Origin: Artocarpus heterophyllus
Taxonomy: Eukaryota; Streptophyta; Magnoliopsida; Rosales; Moraceae
Assembly (NCBI GenBank): GCA_025403435.1
Contig: CM046354.1
Span: forward strand, 19,346,424 to 19,410,423
DNA: 64,000 bases
Direction of reading: 5' to 3'
In this document: piece by piece, positions 47,599 to 59,340 of the stretch
Layout: the number at the start of each line of letters is the position of its first letter
Numbering within the stretch: the stretch's first letter is position 1
Translations under genes and position numbers: made by a program
Notes under the pieces: generated by a model
The model's input: the letters and a program-made list of their open reading frames with translations, nothing else
What the model was told of the DNA's origin: nothing
Database searches by the model: none

Positions 47599-50449
47599 TG
47601 TTATCTTTTAAAAATGATGAAATGACCTGCCTTTGTCCCATTTGGCTCTTGTATGCTTAACTTCAAGGAGAAACATGGGTGTGAAAAATAAGTGAACATG
47701 TATTGACTAGAATTGTGGAGATGGAAATAGAGAGTAATAAACATGGATTAAAAAAATAATATTTATTAGAAAGGCAAGGGAAGAAAAAAAAAAGTTAATG
47801 TTTTCACCAAAAAAAATAAAGGAACTTGACTTGTCATAAACTAGTTGTACTTGGCAGATTCTGCTGCTGCGTTGAATAGACGAGGTGTATTATGCGTATA
47901 TGTTGTTCCTCTTTTGAGGCGTAAAATGTCTATGTTTATTACTTTTTTTAAAAAAAAAATTATTTCCATATCGCATAGCGCTGCTTGCAATAAGGTTCTT
48001 GAGAAAATTATTTAATTCAGGATTGACGAAATCCCAACAGCTGTTTATTTTCTATTGAAAACCAGTTCGTAATTTGAAAACCCGTTCATCCGCCGGTGTC
48101 AAGAAAAGAGCATTTCCTTACACTTCTACTAATAATAATAATAATAATAATAAATCATTCTACATCGGAAGTCCCTTGCAGGTATAATCAATTATTATTG
48201 CGCTATTCGAAAAAAATATTATTTTCGTCTCTATAGGTTTAAAACTTTATTACTAATAAAATAATAGGTCTTAATTTAAAAAATACAATATAAATTAAAC
48301 TAGAACTTGTTATTTTGTAAATAGTATAGTTTTAACTTTATAAAATTAAATAAGAGTGTTCTTCCAAAAAAAATTTGCTAGTCACAATGGAGCCCATCCG
48401 ATGAATTGCACATCTTGAGTTTGACATATTGGGACATAAAATGTAATTACATCCTTGTATTTTATTGCGATCTTATGACCATGAAATTGAAAATTTTCCC
48501 AAATGGCAACTTCTGTGACGGAGAAATAAAAAAGGATTATACAGAAAAGTTATTCTACTCTAGATGCTACCTCTATAACTGAATTACTTCAGAAATTTTT
48601 TTAACCGTGTGTTTTATGTAGTTCCACCATTTTACATGTGCATGCTTTTCTTTTATTTTGGTCTTAGCACGTCTAAACGAATTTGGTTCATGCATGCAGA
48701 TTCTTGAACGCCGGAATCTTCGGCAACGGAACAGAATCTTGCCACACATTGCCTCACTCGGGGACGCGGGCGGCAATGCTCGTGAGGATCAACACCCTCC
48801 TCCAAGGCTACTCCGGCATCCGATTCGAGATCTTGGAGGCCATAACCAAGCTTCTCAACCACAACATCACCCCATGCCTCCCCCTACGTGGCACCATCAC
48901 TGCCTCGGGTGACTTGGTCCCACTCTCCTACATTGCCGGACTCCTCACGGGCCGGCCCAATTCCAAAGCTGTTGGGCCCAACAGAGAGTTGCTATCTGCT
49001 GCTGAAGCATTCACACAGGCCCATATCGAGACTGATTTCTTCGAGCTCCAGCCCAAAGAGGGTCTGGCCCTGGTGAACGGAACTGCAGTTGGGTCGGGCT
49101 TGGCCTCTGTCGTCCTCTTCGAGGCCAACATCCTGGCCGTCCTCTCGGAGATCTTGTCCGCAATCTTTGCCGAGGTCATGCTTGGAAAAGCCGAATTCAC
49201 GGACCACTTGGCCCACAAACTCAAACACCACCCGGGCCAGATTGAGGCCGCAGCCATAATGGAGCACATCCTGGAGGGCAGCGCCTACATAAAGCATGCC
49301 CAAAAGGTCCACGAAACTGACCCACTCCAAAAGCCCAAACATGACCGCTACGCCCTCAGAACATCTCCCCAATGGCTGGGCCCACAGATCGAGGTCATCA
49401 GATCAGCGACGAGGATGATCGAGCGGGAGATCAACTCCGTAAACGACAATCCTTTGATCGACGTTTCCAGAAACAAGGCCTTGCATGGCGGGAATTTCCA
49501 GGGTACTCCGATTGGCGTTTCCATGGACAACACTCGATTAGCCATAGCTTCGATTGGGAAATTGATGTTCGCTCAATTCTCCGAGCTCGTCAATGACTTC
49601 TGCAACAACGGACTCCCATCGAATCTCTCCGGCGGTCGGAATCCGAGCTTGGATTATGGTTTCAAGGGAGCCGAAATCGCCATGGCTTCTTACTGCTCCG
49701 AGCTTCAATTCTTGGCTAACCCGGTGACGAACCACGTCCAGAGCGCCGAACAACATAACCAAGACGTGAACTCTCTGGGCCTGATCTCTTCGCGCAAAAC
49801 CGCCGAGGCGGTGGAGATTCTGAAGCTAATGTCCTCGACATTCATGATCGCGCTCTGCCAAGCCGTGGATCTGAGGCACCTGGAGGAGAATCTGAAGAGC
49901 GCGGTGAAGAGCACAGTGAGCCAGGTCGCGAAGCGAGTGTTGACCACTGGCCAAAATGGCGAGCTCCACCCGTCGAGGTTCTGCGAGAAGGATCTCCTCA
50001 CCGTCGTCGACCGCGAGCACGTCTTCGCCTACATCGACGATCCATGCAGCGCCACGTATCCTCTGATGCAGAAGCTGAGGCAGGTCCTCGTGGAGCACGC
50101 GCTCAGCAACGGCGAGAAGGAGATCGAGCCGACCACGTCGATCTTCCAGAAGATCGCGGCGTTCGAGGCGGAGATCAAGGCCGCGTTGCCGAAGGAGGTG
50201 GAGAGCGCGAGGATCGATGTGGAGAATGGAAAGCCGGCGATTCCGAACAGGATTTCCAAGTGCCGATCGTATCCGATCTACAGGTTCTTGAGGGAGGAGT
50301 TGGGGACGGAGTTCTTGACCGGAGAGAAGGTCCGGTCGCCTGGGGAGGAGTGCGACAAGGTCTTCACCGCAATGAGCCATGGAAAGCTTATTGATCCGAT
50401 TCTCGACTGTTTGAAGGAATGGAATGGCGCTCCAATTCCGATCAACTAA
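45760..50449 (+). CDS. PAL: Phenylalanine ammonia-lyase, copy B
   Basis: Exon 1 is 45760-46184 and exon 2 is 48700-50449. A 2515-nt GT-AG intron again splits the Arg142 codon. The product has 724 residues and the same role as copy A. Tyr116, Phe143-Leu144, the MIO triad 210-212, Asn268, Tyr359, Arg362 and Gln496 are all kept. By eye 18 residues differ from copy A: V19, A20, H31, A93, N151, R237, T247, Q248, A284, A306, A313, H356, C443, M524, A593, L610, A632 and K662 here. Cys443 replaces Tyr in the normally well-conserved [12 protein letters not shown] segment. About 45 coding nucleotides differ, around 2 percent, against about 5 percent in flanks, which suggests continued purifying selection. 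Its promoter lies 1.5 kb from a retrotransposon LTR. Confidence 0.97.
46998..47009 (+). promoter_or_regulatory. Twin G-box in PAL-B intron
   Basis: Two adjacent CACGTG hexamers, identical to those in the PAL-A intron. The nearby intron has an insertion of about 50 bp (46870-46921) relative to copy A. Confidence 0.5.
47561..47597 (+). repeat. AAT microsatellite in PAL-B intron
   Basis: A run of AAT units lies in an intron stretch where PAL-A has only a short AAT-rich sequence (27681-27691). It would be a length marker that separates the two genes. Confidence 0.75.
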
Positions 50450-51003
50450 GAAAAAGCAAAAGAAGAACAAAAACGCTATACTTTTTTTTTTCAAATATAA
50501 TTTGTGTATTTTTAAATTTTGTTCACGGAAAAAGACTGAAACTCATGTAAAGAAAAATAAGTTTCATAACTATAAGTCTCTTTTTTTTTTCTTCTTTGTA
50601 TTATTATTTTTTTTTTTCTGGGAATGTATTATCTCTTTTTCGTTTCATATAATTTTCCAAGTTGTATCATAGAACGAAAATTAATGTAATATTCCCTCTT
50701 TTTTATGTACGTGGTTGTTTTTCGCGATTCTAATGACTTTTTTTTTTTTTTTTTGGCTTTTTTACAATGAATTCTTCAAAGTCTAGTTACCTTTTTTTTC
50801 TTTCTTTCTTTTTTGATTAGTTACCTTTCTTATTATGAACTATTGACGTCGTTTGGTATTATTTTTAAAATAGATAAAAATATTTTTATTTTAAAAAATA
50901 ATAATTTTTTGAGAATTGTTCTGAGTGTGTTTTTAAAATTTTTACTTTAAAAAACATATGAAAACATTTTCAAAAATTTTGAAAATAAAACGAACAAGGC
51001 CAT
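50450..51003. other. PAL-B 3' region and MITE-like AT-rich element
   Basis: Up to about 50889 this matches the DNA after PAL-A. From about 50847 (GTCGTTTGGTATT) to 51003 (AACGAACAAGGCC) the ends are loosely inverted relative to each other and the middle is AT-rich, as in a small non-autonomous transposon. The right duplication breakpoint lies inside this element. Confidence 0.45.
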
Positions 51004-53460
51004 TGATTTTAATTTTTTTTGGAACTTACATCTCTCAACGGCAGATTAGTATCCAATAGGATAAGTTCAAGAAGAAGAAAAAAAACCAACAGAATATAGG
51101 AAGATCTTTTTGCGTCGTTTTGCATCCCAAATGCTAAGAACTGCTCAGGCTCATGGTTTAAGACACGACTTTCTTGGGGAAACAGGTTGTTTGGAAGGAC
51201 GACAAGAACCCCTAGTTAGAACCATTTTTATTGTAGCATGGGAGAGCTTTACACTGTAGCAATTTTTTTTATTGTTACTATAGTATGTGAGAGCTTTACA
51301 TTGTTCAAAACTGAGTTTGTAGTAAGAACCGTGGTTTCCACCACTCAGTCAAACAGTGGTAAAATGTTACCATTTGTCAAACTTGAAGTTCATATTATTC
51401 TAAGTTTAGTCCAATTTTCGCTTTTCTAATAACGGTTACAACTAGTAAAATCCTTTCATACCCCAGAATTGAGGTCAGTAACTACGTAGAGGATTTATTA
51501 GAAACTCGTTGAGTCCTATGAAGTAATTTTTGTAGATTATATTTGCTTATTAAGTTTTGATTACTCTGTTGTTATATTTTTAAATTATTTAATGTAGTTA
51601 GTTGTTAATTAATATGCAACTAACACAAATATCTATAGGATTATTACTTTTAAAATAATAAATTTTAAACGCAAAAAATAAAATAGGAACATATTTGGGA
51701 AATATATATCAATAGGAATATGCTGGGAAAAACTATTTAAAATAAGAAAATTTTAAAAAATGAAAGACGTAAGGGAGAAAGTTAAAAAAAGGCAGGAAAT
51801 AACAAAAATGAAGCATTGAAAAAAATGCAAATGAGAAATAGAGGGAGTACAAAAAAAAAATTAGGAAAGAAGAGGAAAAAATAATAAAAAGAACAAAAAA
51901 CAGAGGCTGAGGTAAGCTTAAAAAAAGAGATGAAAAAAGGATTAAAAAAAGAAAACAAAACACAAAAAGAAAGAATGAAAAAAAAAATAAAAAAAAGCAA
52001 AGAAAAAAAAAAGCTGAGGGAGACAAAAACATTTCGAACATTTGTTAGCCAGTAGGCCAAGAGCTCATTGGCTCTTATTATAGTTAGATTAAATTAGATT
52101 AAAAGTATATAAGATATTAAGAGGAAAGGAAATAAGAGCACAAACACGGAAGGAACACAAATAAACTACAACAAATGCAAATGAAAAAGAAAGAACAAAA
52201 AAAAAAAAGCAAAGAAGAAAAAAAACCAAAAAAAAAAGGATGAAAAAAAAAAAAGAAAACAAAAAAAGAGAAAAGAAAAAAAAACCTTAAAAAACAAAAA
52301 TAAAAAAGGTCAGGTTTCGTTCCTCCCTTCATGTGTCAACCTCTTAAAAAAAAAGCCTCTTAAAGCCTTTTATATATGTAGAAGATTAAAGAAAGTTCAA
52401 GGATTATTTGCACTCATGCCTCTAAATTTTGGGATCATTTTCACTTTACTCTCTAAATCTTAAAATTCAGACCATCTTGTCCTATACTTTGATATCCTAC
52501 CACTTTGCCCTTCCGTTTGATTCCCCCAAAATTGAGCATGAAAGGCTTTCCTCTTCCGTTTGATCCCCTCAAATTGAGCATGAAAGGCCCCATTTGCCCT
52601 CACATAGGGGTAGTTAATTTTACTTGTTCTTTTCACCTCTTGCTACAATGAGAAACCCTAAAATTGAATTCCCCGAATTATTGTTTCATAGATTCAAACT
52701 ACCATTTGAACTTTTTTTATACAATATTTTTTACAAAAATTTAAATTTTTGTTCAAACTTGTAAACCATATTATTTCATAATTGGACAATATTTAAATTT
52801 TGACATAATCAAGCATACATGATTCAAAATATTTCCTAGATTTAATCATTCTTGTATCGTGTCATAGAACTCTTAAAAAAAATTCTATAAATCTCTATCT
52901 TAGCAATAGTTGCGTAAAAAGGATAAAGCGGTTTTTGTGTTCATTTTGTTTGTTTTGGGTGCAATTGGTGAATCAAGAAATAAGGTTCGACCTCTTTGGA
53001 GGCCAGTGAATTTTGTCATGCTAGGTGTCTTCTGTCTTAAGCGTAAGGTTGCTTGCACTATAAATTTTGTTCAAAGGGGCAAAGACATGAAGATAAGGAT
53101 CAAGCAAAAAGCCAAAATAAAATAACAAAAATTCAACAATCCCTTTCTTGTATGTTGTATGATTGATTCTTCAATGGAGAAGTTGAACAGCAAAAAATTG
53201 TTTTTCCTTTCCATCTTTTTTTTCTTTTTGTATGACTTTTAATAGAGTCATTCTCAATATAACTTGCACCCACGTTATTGAAATTCCAATTCCCACCAAC
53301 TCCTTGGCTAGATGTAGTAGGTGAAGCATATGTGTGTTTGAAAAGTGGGTGGATGAGGCTTTTGTTTATATATATATATAATTAGTTTGGATGTGGCTTG
53401 AAGATTGCGGGTGGGAGACACTTTTCAAAGGGGCTTTTGGATAAATGGATTTAACAAAAA
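51004..53460. other. Low-complexity and anonymous DNA without recognisable genes
   Basis: Between about 51720 and 52320 the plus strand is mostly purine with many A runs, which creates long Phe/Leu-rich open frames on the minus strand that I do not accept as genes. A 37-43 bp tandem duplication containing ATTGAGCATGAAAGGC lies at 52510-52589. An open frame at 52910-53125 is unrecognised. Confidence 0.55.
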
Positions 53461-53694
53461 AAAATTTTAAACAAATGACCTCTTTTTTTTTTTTTTTTTT
53501 TTTTGCATCAAAAATCAAGCCTTTTGAGCAAGAAAAGTGCTTTAATTTTTATTTTTTTCATCCTATTGAGGTTCTTTTTCTTGCTCATGGTGTTTTTTTC
53601 ATCTTTTTAAAAAAAAAAACTGAAGCAGTTCTCCTGCCCAAGAGGCTTGATTTTTGTGCAAAAAAAAAGAGGTCATTTCTTCAATTAAAATTTT
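53461..53694. repeat. Inverted repeat with nested inner arms
   Basis: The left arm (53461-53522) and the right arm (53644-53694) are near-perfect reverse complements, differing mainly in a T/A run length. An inner pair, GAGCAAGAAAA (53526-53536) and TTTTCTTGCTC (53576-53586), lies in the loop. A transcript could fold into a long hairpin. It may be a fold-back or MITE element. Confidence 0.75.
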
Positions 53695-54059
53695 CGGGCG
53701 GCTCTTTTTTCAAATTCTTCCCTTTTCAAACCTAATGTATTTGGTACAAGGGACTTTGTGAGCAAGAAAAAGGGTGGAGGGATTGTGGAGGGAGTGCATA
53801 GCTCCTCTATTTGATTAGACGGATTCCATCAAGAGGGAGAGGAAATTATTTGAAAAAAGCAAAAGACAACTAATATTATTTATAATGAATTATAGGCGCT
53901 CTAAGGAGGGAAAAAATCTTCTATAAACAACATGACAATTTTCCAAATACGATTTATCCTTTCTCTTTTTTTTTTGGTCAAACCAAATATAAGAGAAGGC
54001 TAACTTATGTTAATTTTTTATATCATCATACTGATAGTTGAGCCGTCACAAGACATCAA
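53695..54059. other. AT-rich DNA before the gag remnant
   Basis: No gene is visible. The phrase GCCTTGGCGCTAAACCC at about 54060 resembles the primer-site region of Tat elements, so the sequence just upstream may be the end of an old LTR. Confidence 0.4.
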
Positions 54060-54859
54060 TGCCTTGGCGCTAAACCCTTTCTAGCATCCTCACCCCATAG
54101 ATTGGTACTGTGTCCACAAGAGACTAGGACCAAGGAAAATGATGTCTACCTTGAAAGGTCAAGTCGAGCTGCTGATCCTCACCCACCGCCTCGCGGTTGA
54201 GGTTGAGAAGCCCGTACTACCCTACTTAGGAAATTACAAACTCGACATGAATGTTCCCTTCTAATAATTAACCAAAGCCATCTATCTCATAAACTGGCAA
54301 GTCACAACCCAACAAGAACCTTAATAGGCACCGCCACCATTCTAAGATGACTAGGCCGGTGACCAAGCAACATAAGGAGACAACCAGGACGATGATGCTG
54401 AGTCTAAGCACTCAAGAACATGTGTCTAAGCATGCTTCTTGATCATGTTGAAGAAAAGACAGTGATAGGATGGAAACACAAGGGAGTTGAGACCGATCTA
54501 CTTAGGGGTCCCGCATCTTTATTCTTGACTAGTTGGGGTACCTAGGCATCGATTTAGCTTGAGACAATGAGCTAACCAAGCCAAGGGCAGCAAAGATAAT
54601 GAAGCCCCTTATTGGGTGGAGTTGTTTAAAGACACAAATAACTAAAATCTCCAAAACCTCCAAAGCCAAATTGACCTTCTAGTGAAGTAGTGCTATAAAA
54701 TGGAAGATATATAATTGGTTGATCCTGCATGCACAACTACCATCTCAAGAGCCCCAATACCAAACAAGTTTAAGGTCCCTCAGATACCAATATATGATGA
54801 CACTATGGATGTCGATGAGCACTCGAAAATGTATAGTTAGGAATATGCTCCTACAAACA
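54060..54859 (+). pseudogene. Tat-type gag remnant cut by the Copia element
   Basis: The conceptual translation near 54748-54835 includes RAPIPNKFKVPQI, matching the start of the gag capsid domain of the Tat element at 32930. Upstream sequence is degenerate gag N-terminus with many stops. The fragment ends where the Copia 5' LTR begins. It is more decayed than the 31564-44258 element, so it is a different and older insertion. Confidence 0.65.
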
Positions 54860-56881
54860 TGTTAGACATGTATGCCTTAAGGAGTAAAAATGTAATATTT
54901 TTTTAGATACATTTTTATCAATAAAGAGTTTATTTATTATTCATATACTAAATTGTTATCTGCTTTACGTTCATATTTGTTGAATATATGATAAGCAAAC
55001 AAAAGTCTGATACTGTCAGTCTAAACTTTTAGAATCAGGCATATGATGGACAGATTATATAGAAGACATGATTCTAAATGTGACAGTCTAAATTATAAGA
55101 TCTACAATTGAGGAAATAAAGTTGGGTGCTTTATTCATACAAAGATTGTTATGTTGCCTATATCCCTAACGGGAGATAGTTTGTCTTGGCCATCAGAGGT
55201 AGATTCCATAAATAGAAATATTGGTGCATTGTCATAGGTGACGATGTATTGGATCGGGACATAAAAGTGTAATTGATTTGGATTAATAATTTTGTCTCAG
55301 CAAATCAATTCACTTTAGATAATCATATGTGTTGTATCTTAATCCTAAGATAAATAATGGGCCTGTTGTCTTGAATTATGTCTTTTGATGCACCAAAGGG
55401 TGACATCTACATTTTATATTGGTACACATGCCAGTACATTGGAGGCATGACTTTTGATAGTGTAGACTTGTTATTCATAGATATAGAATCTATAGTTCCT
55501 CTTTAGGAGTCGTTGATATCCTTTTATATACGTTATCCTATAATTAAAAAGCTAGAGCATTCGACCATTTACATACATAGGTGTAACCGAATGTTATACT
55601 ATCTTTGGATGGTAAGTTTTCTGATGGTGAGATAATGGAATGTAAGAGAAAAATAATCAGGAAAGTAAGATAAAATTTATCCTTAAGTCAATTATAGATA
55701 ATCCTATGGGGATACAATACATTATAATATGTCATGGATACTTAGCTATTCGGGCTTCGTAATTCTATATAGTTCGAGAGTACAGCTCTAAACTTTTAGT
55801 GGAGTAGTGTTAGAGTTGATAATTATGAAATATATATCAAGGATATTGGGTTTCATAATTATCAGGAGCTTGAATTATATAGGTCCCTCAGGTCCCCTTT
55901 GTTAGCTCATAATAAATCTTGTAATGATACGGCGTGTTTTTTCAACAAATTAATGACTTAATGTCGAATTATCAGATTGGCTAAAATTCGGTAGGATCAG
56001 ATAATTCATGTGTGTTTATTGACTGAATTAATTTTATGAAAAATTAATTCAAGATAAACTTGTTGAATTATTGGGATCAGATAATTCATGTTTGTTTACT
56101 GATTGAATTAATTTTGAATAAATGAATTCAAGATAAACTTGTTGAATTGTCAAGAATATTTATTTTCCTAGAGATTATCTAGATATGATTGTTTTAATCA
56201 AATAACTTCTCTATTAGGTTATTTGAATTAAAACTAAGGTTATATCCTAAGAATCTTGGATGGGAAATAAACAATCATAGAGATCATTTATCGTAGTTTG
56301 GTGGGCCATCTTCAAGTTTGGCCTATTGATGGAGTAAGTTCGATAGGCCGATCCGCCAATTCGGCCTGCCGACCAATCGATTTGTTGATCATGCATTTTA
56401 GACACGAATTTTATCAAATATTGATCCTGATTCGAATTTTTTTAAGGCCTTATCTGATAAGGACTTACCCTTGGGTCCAGCCTCTATAAATAAGGAGTGA
56501 GACTCATAAGTTATTTAGATCAGTTAAAGAATTAAGAGTGAGCACTCTAGTCTGTGAGTCTCTGTAACTCCCTAAAAGCTATTGTTCACAAATCATGAAC
56601 CTTAGTTCTGGGTTTCCTTGATTGTTCGGAAAGAGAATCACTAGAGGAAGAGCTATACAAGTGTGCCCACACACACACCGATCGTGGATAGAGAATAACA
56701 AAAAAGGCCAGTCAGTTGAAGTCCTTTTGGAATGCACTTTTCTTCCCTGATTTCAGGAGTCCTTCAGCATACAAAGTTGTAAGATTTGGTAAATTTATGC
56801 ATATAGCGTGTCAAACTTGTGTTTTAAAAAATTCTTTGCTATAAAATTTTTAAAATTCTACTGCATACTATTTTTCTATCA
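54860..56881 (+). mobile_element. 5' LTR of the Copia element
   Basis: 2022 bp from TGTTAGACATG to TTTCTATCA. TATA box TATAAATA at 56485-56492. Four dyad-type motifs in U3 start at about 56296, 56316, 56339 and 56359. An internal 80-bp direct repeat lies around 55998-56150. Confidence 0.9.
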
Positions 56882-56882
56882 A

Positions 56883-56900
56883 TTGGTATCAAAGCCACAG
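56883..56900 (+). other. Primer-binding site of the Copia element
   Basis: TTGGTATCAAAGCCA just after the LTR is close to the complement of the initiator methionine tRNA 3' end, the usual primer of plant Copia elements. Confidence 0.75.
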
Positions 56901-57349
56901 TTTTTACATAAATTTGCAAGTTTGTGATCACGCTATATGAATAAATTATGTGATCTTAATCTCTCCTATGCTTGAATTTAATTTTTTTTAGAGAGTTCAC
57001 ACTTTAGGGTTTCTATATATTTATATGTTGTCATGGATTATATGGTGAATGTTTATTAATTAATTAATTTATGTTGGTTATGGTTCCTTAGAGGTTAGAA
57101 TGTGTATTTAGGTTTTTCATGTAATTAGATGGCGTACTATTATCTCTATCTAGGAATTATTATTTAATTTTAAATTTGTAAGAAGTTTGTAATTAAATAA
57201 TTATTCGGAGAAGATGGATCAAGAAGATAGATGATAGCGTTCCATAGGTATTTCCTGAGTCTCTAATTTTATGTTTTTGAATTGTTGAAAATTAAATTGA
57301 TAAATTGCATTAAAAACTTTTTTTTTCCTAAAAAACGTGATTTCTGCCC

Positions 57350-57550
57350 GGTCGACATGCCCCTTAAGTCTAGTAGGCCGAACCCCTAGGATCGACAAGC
57401 CGTCCGCGGGATAGAATTCTAACGGTTCTGGCAGCAGGCTGAACTTTCAAGTTCGGTAGGTTGATCTGTCATGACCGGTAGGCCAAACTATGAGGTTCGA
57501 CAGGCTGGAGGGTCATGACCGGTAGGCCGATCACACAGATCTGTGTGCCA
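57350..57550 (+). repeat. Dyad-motif array in the Copia leader, about 22-bp period
   Basis: Variants of TTCGGCAGGCCGAA occur at about 57350, 57370, 57391, 57430, 57452, 57474, 57496 and 57518. The last four steps are each 22 bp. They are more diverged than those at 663-831 but keep the motif, orientation and period. Confidence 0.7.
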
Positions 57551-58520
57551 GCAAAGAGCTATAAATTTTTTTAGAAAAGGTACGTTTTTTGTGCAGTTTT
57601 GATTTTATTTTTAGGACAATTCTAAGAAACATTAAATTTGGATATGACCAAAAATATAAAGTATTCAATCTATACGGGATTGAAGACTTGAAGATGGACA
57701 TTACATGAAGAAGGATATAATTTGAAGATTCAAGGATGAAGAATTAATAATATGTTTCGATTATTCTCTTGTAATCTTTATTTTCTTTTCTCTAGGGTGG
57801 AACCTTAATATTACGGTTATTTATTATTATTTTGCTTGTGACTTTGCATGATTGCTTTGCTTGTCTGCATTATAATATGATTTGCCATGTATATTGATAA
57901 CATGTCATATAGAATGGGGAGTGTTGCTCATTAAAAATTGTTCATACATGTTCTTAAAATAAAACCTTGATTTCAAAAAATTGAATGGAAGAAGGTTTTC
58001 GAAGAGAGCACCTATGGCCTGCATCGTTGGTCCATAAGTACCACATAGTGGTTCCAACCCCTAAGAAAGGACTTCATCATCTATTGGGTTGGATTTCTGA
58101 GAGGATAAAATATTTTAGCATGATTTATTGCTGCACACCCCTAGGTGGTGATTATAAATCATGGATAAAATATTAAAATGACGGTTATACACTCATGTTA
58201 ATTTTATTATTAACCTCCCCTAGGAGCTTTGTTAATAGAATTGATTGCCAAAGAAACAATTATTAACATGCGCTGCATCATATAGGTCCTGGATGGCATA
58301 TATTAATCAAGAGGGGATCTATTTTCTTAATTGAATTTGGCAAGTCTCCCTTAAGCGGCTTGTTGAATTTTGAGTTAGGAATTTTCATTGTAAGGTTGTG
58401 ATATTTTCAAGGTTTTGACATATAAACACATTAGTATATTTTACATTATTGAGTTATCTTACAAATTATTTTTCTATGTTTGCTTATGTTTAGTATATGA
58501 TTCTTTATTGTAGATTAAAA
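57551..58520 (+). other. Leader of the Copia element
   Basis: AT-rich untranslated region of about 1 kb between the dyad array and the gag start. An open frame at 57985-58176 has no recognisable domain. Confidence 0.5.
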
Positions 58521-59340
58521 ATGTCTAAAAACGCTTTGCCATCGATACTTGATAAAAACCAATTAACCAATGAGAACTATAATGATTGGATAGGGAACCT
58601 GAATATCGTCCTATCCTTTAAGAAACTAAAATTTGTGCTGACAACATCATGTTCTCTCGAGCCTATATGAGATTCTACTAATGAGCAAATCCAAACGTAT
58701 GATCGTTGGAAGGATGCTAATGATCAAGCCTGCTATTATGTTATGGCCAGCATGAAGAATGTGCTACAGGCTCAACATGAAGATTATGAGACTGCTAAGT
58801 AGATCTTGGAAAATCTGAAAGATATGTTTTTGGAGACCAGGCCCTAACAAAGTGGCAAGGGGGGCTTTGGAAACTCTTGAACAACAAACAAAGGCCAGGG
58901 ACGTCTATGAAAGAGCATATTATGTTGGTCATCGATTACCTCGCTAAGGCTCAAACTAATGGAGCTAACATTGATGCTAAAACTCATACGACTATGGTCT
59001 TTGAGACTCAGTCTAAGGAATTTATCCCATTTAGAGCTACATTTAATTTGAGCAATAGACAAGATATGACCTTGATTGAGTTGATGAAACAATTACAAGA
59101 GTTTGAACTTTTGATCAGGGAATCTCCTACTGGTGGCGAGGCCAACTTGGCAGCTACTTCTTGTTCCAATTCCAACCTTGGGAATGGAAAGAAGCAACGG
59201 GCCAAGAATAGAAAGTCTTTTATTCATGCAAATGACAAGAACAAGAAGAAGAAAAAAAAGAATTTGAAGAAGCTAAAGCGCTTTTTCAGCGAGAAGGTTG
59301 GGCACATTAAGAGGAATTGCAAGGACTTCCTTTCTCGAGG
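58521..59340 (+). pseudogene. Copia gag, broken
   Basis: It starts at ATG 58521 with a gag-like N-terminus (LPSILDKNQLTNENYNDWI). Stops and a frame change occur before 58877, after which one frame is open to 59515. A basic region precedes KVGHIKRNCKDF, the second half of a CCHC zinc knuckle whose first cysteines are lost. Gag would form the particle. This copy is dead. Confidence 0.8.

Larger units (their letters stand above)
31005..50899 (+). repeat. Tandem duplication, unit 2 (carries PAL-B, split by a retrotransposon)
   Basis: 31005-31563 matches 23956-24529 of unit 1. The match resumes at 44259 and runs to 50899. The 12,695-bp Gypsy element plus one 5-bp target copy accounts for the gap, leaving about 7.2 kb of duplicated DNA. 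The retrotransposon is absent from unit 1, so it inserted after the duplication. Confidence 0.9.

Noticed and set aside
51733..52332. Phe/Leu-rich minus-strand frames that look like membrane proteins
   Set aside because: They arise from A-rich simple sequence on the plus strand, which translates as runs of Phe, Leu and Ser.
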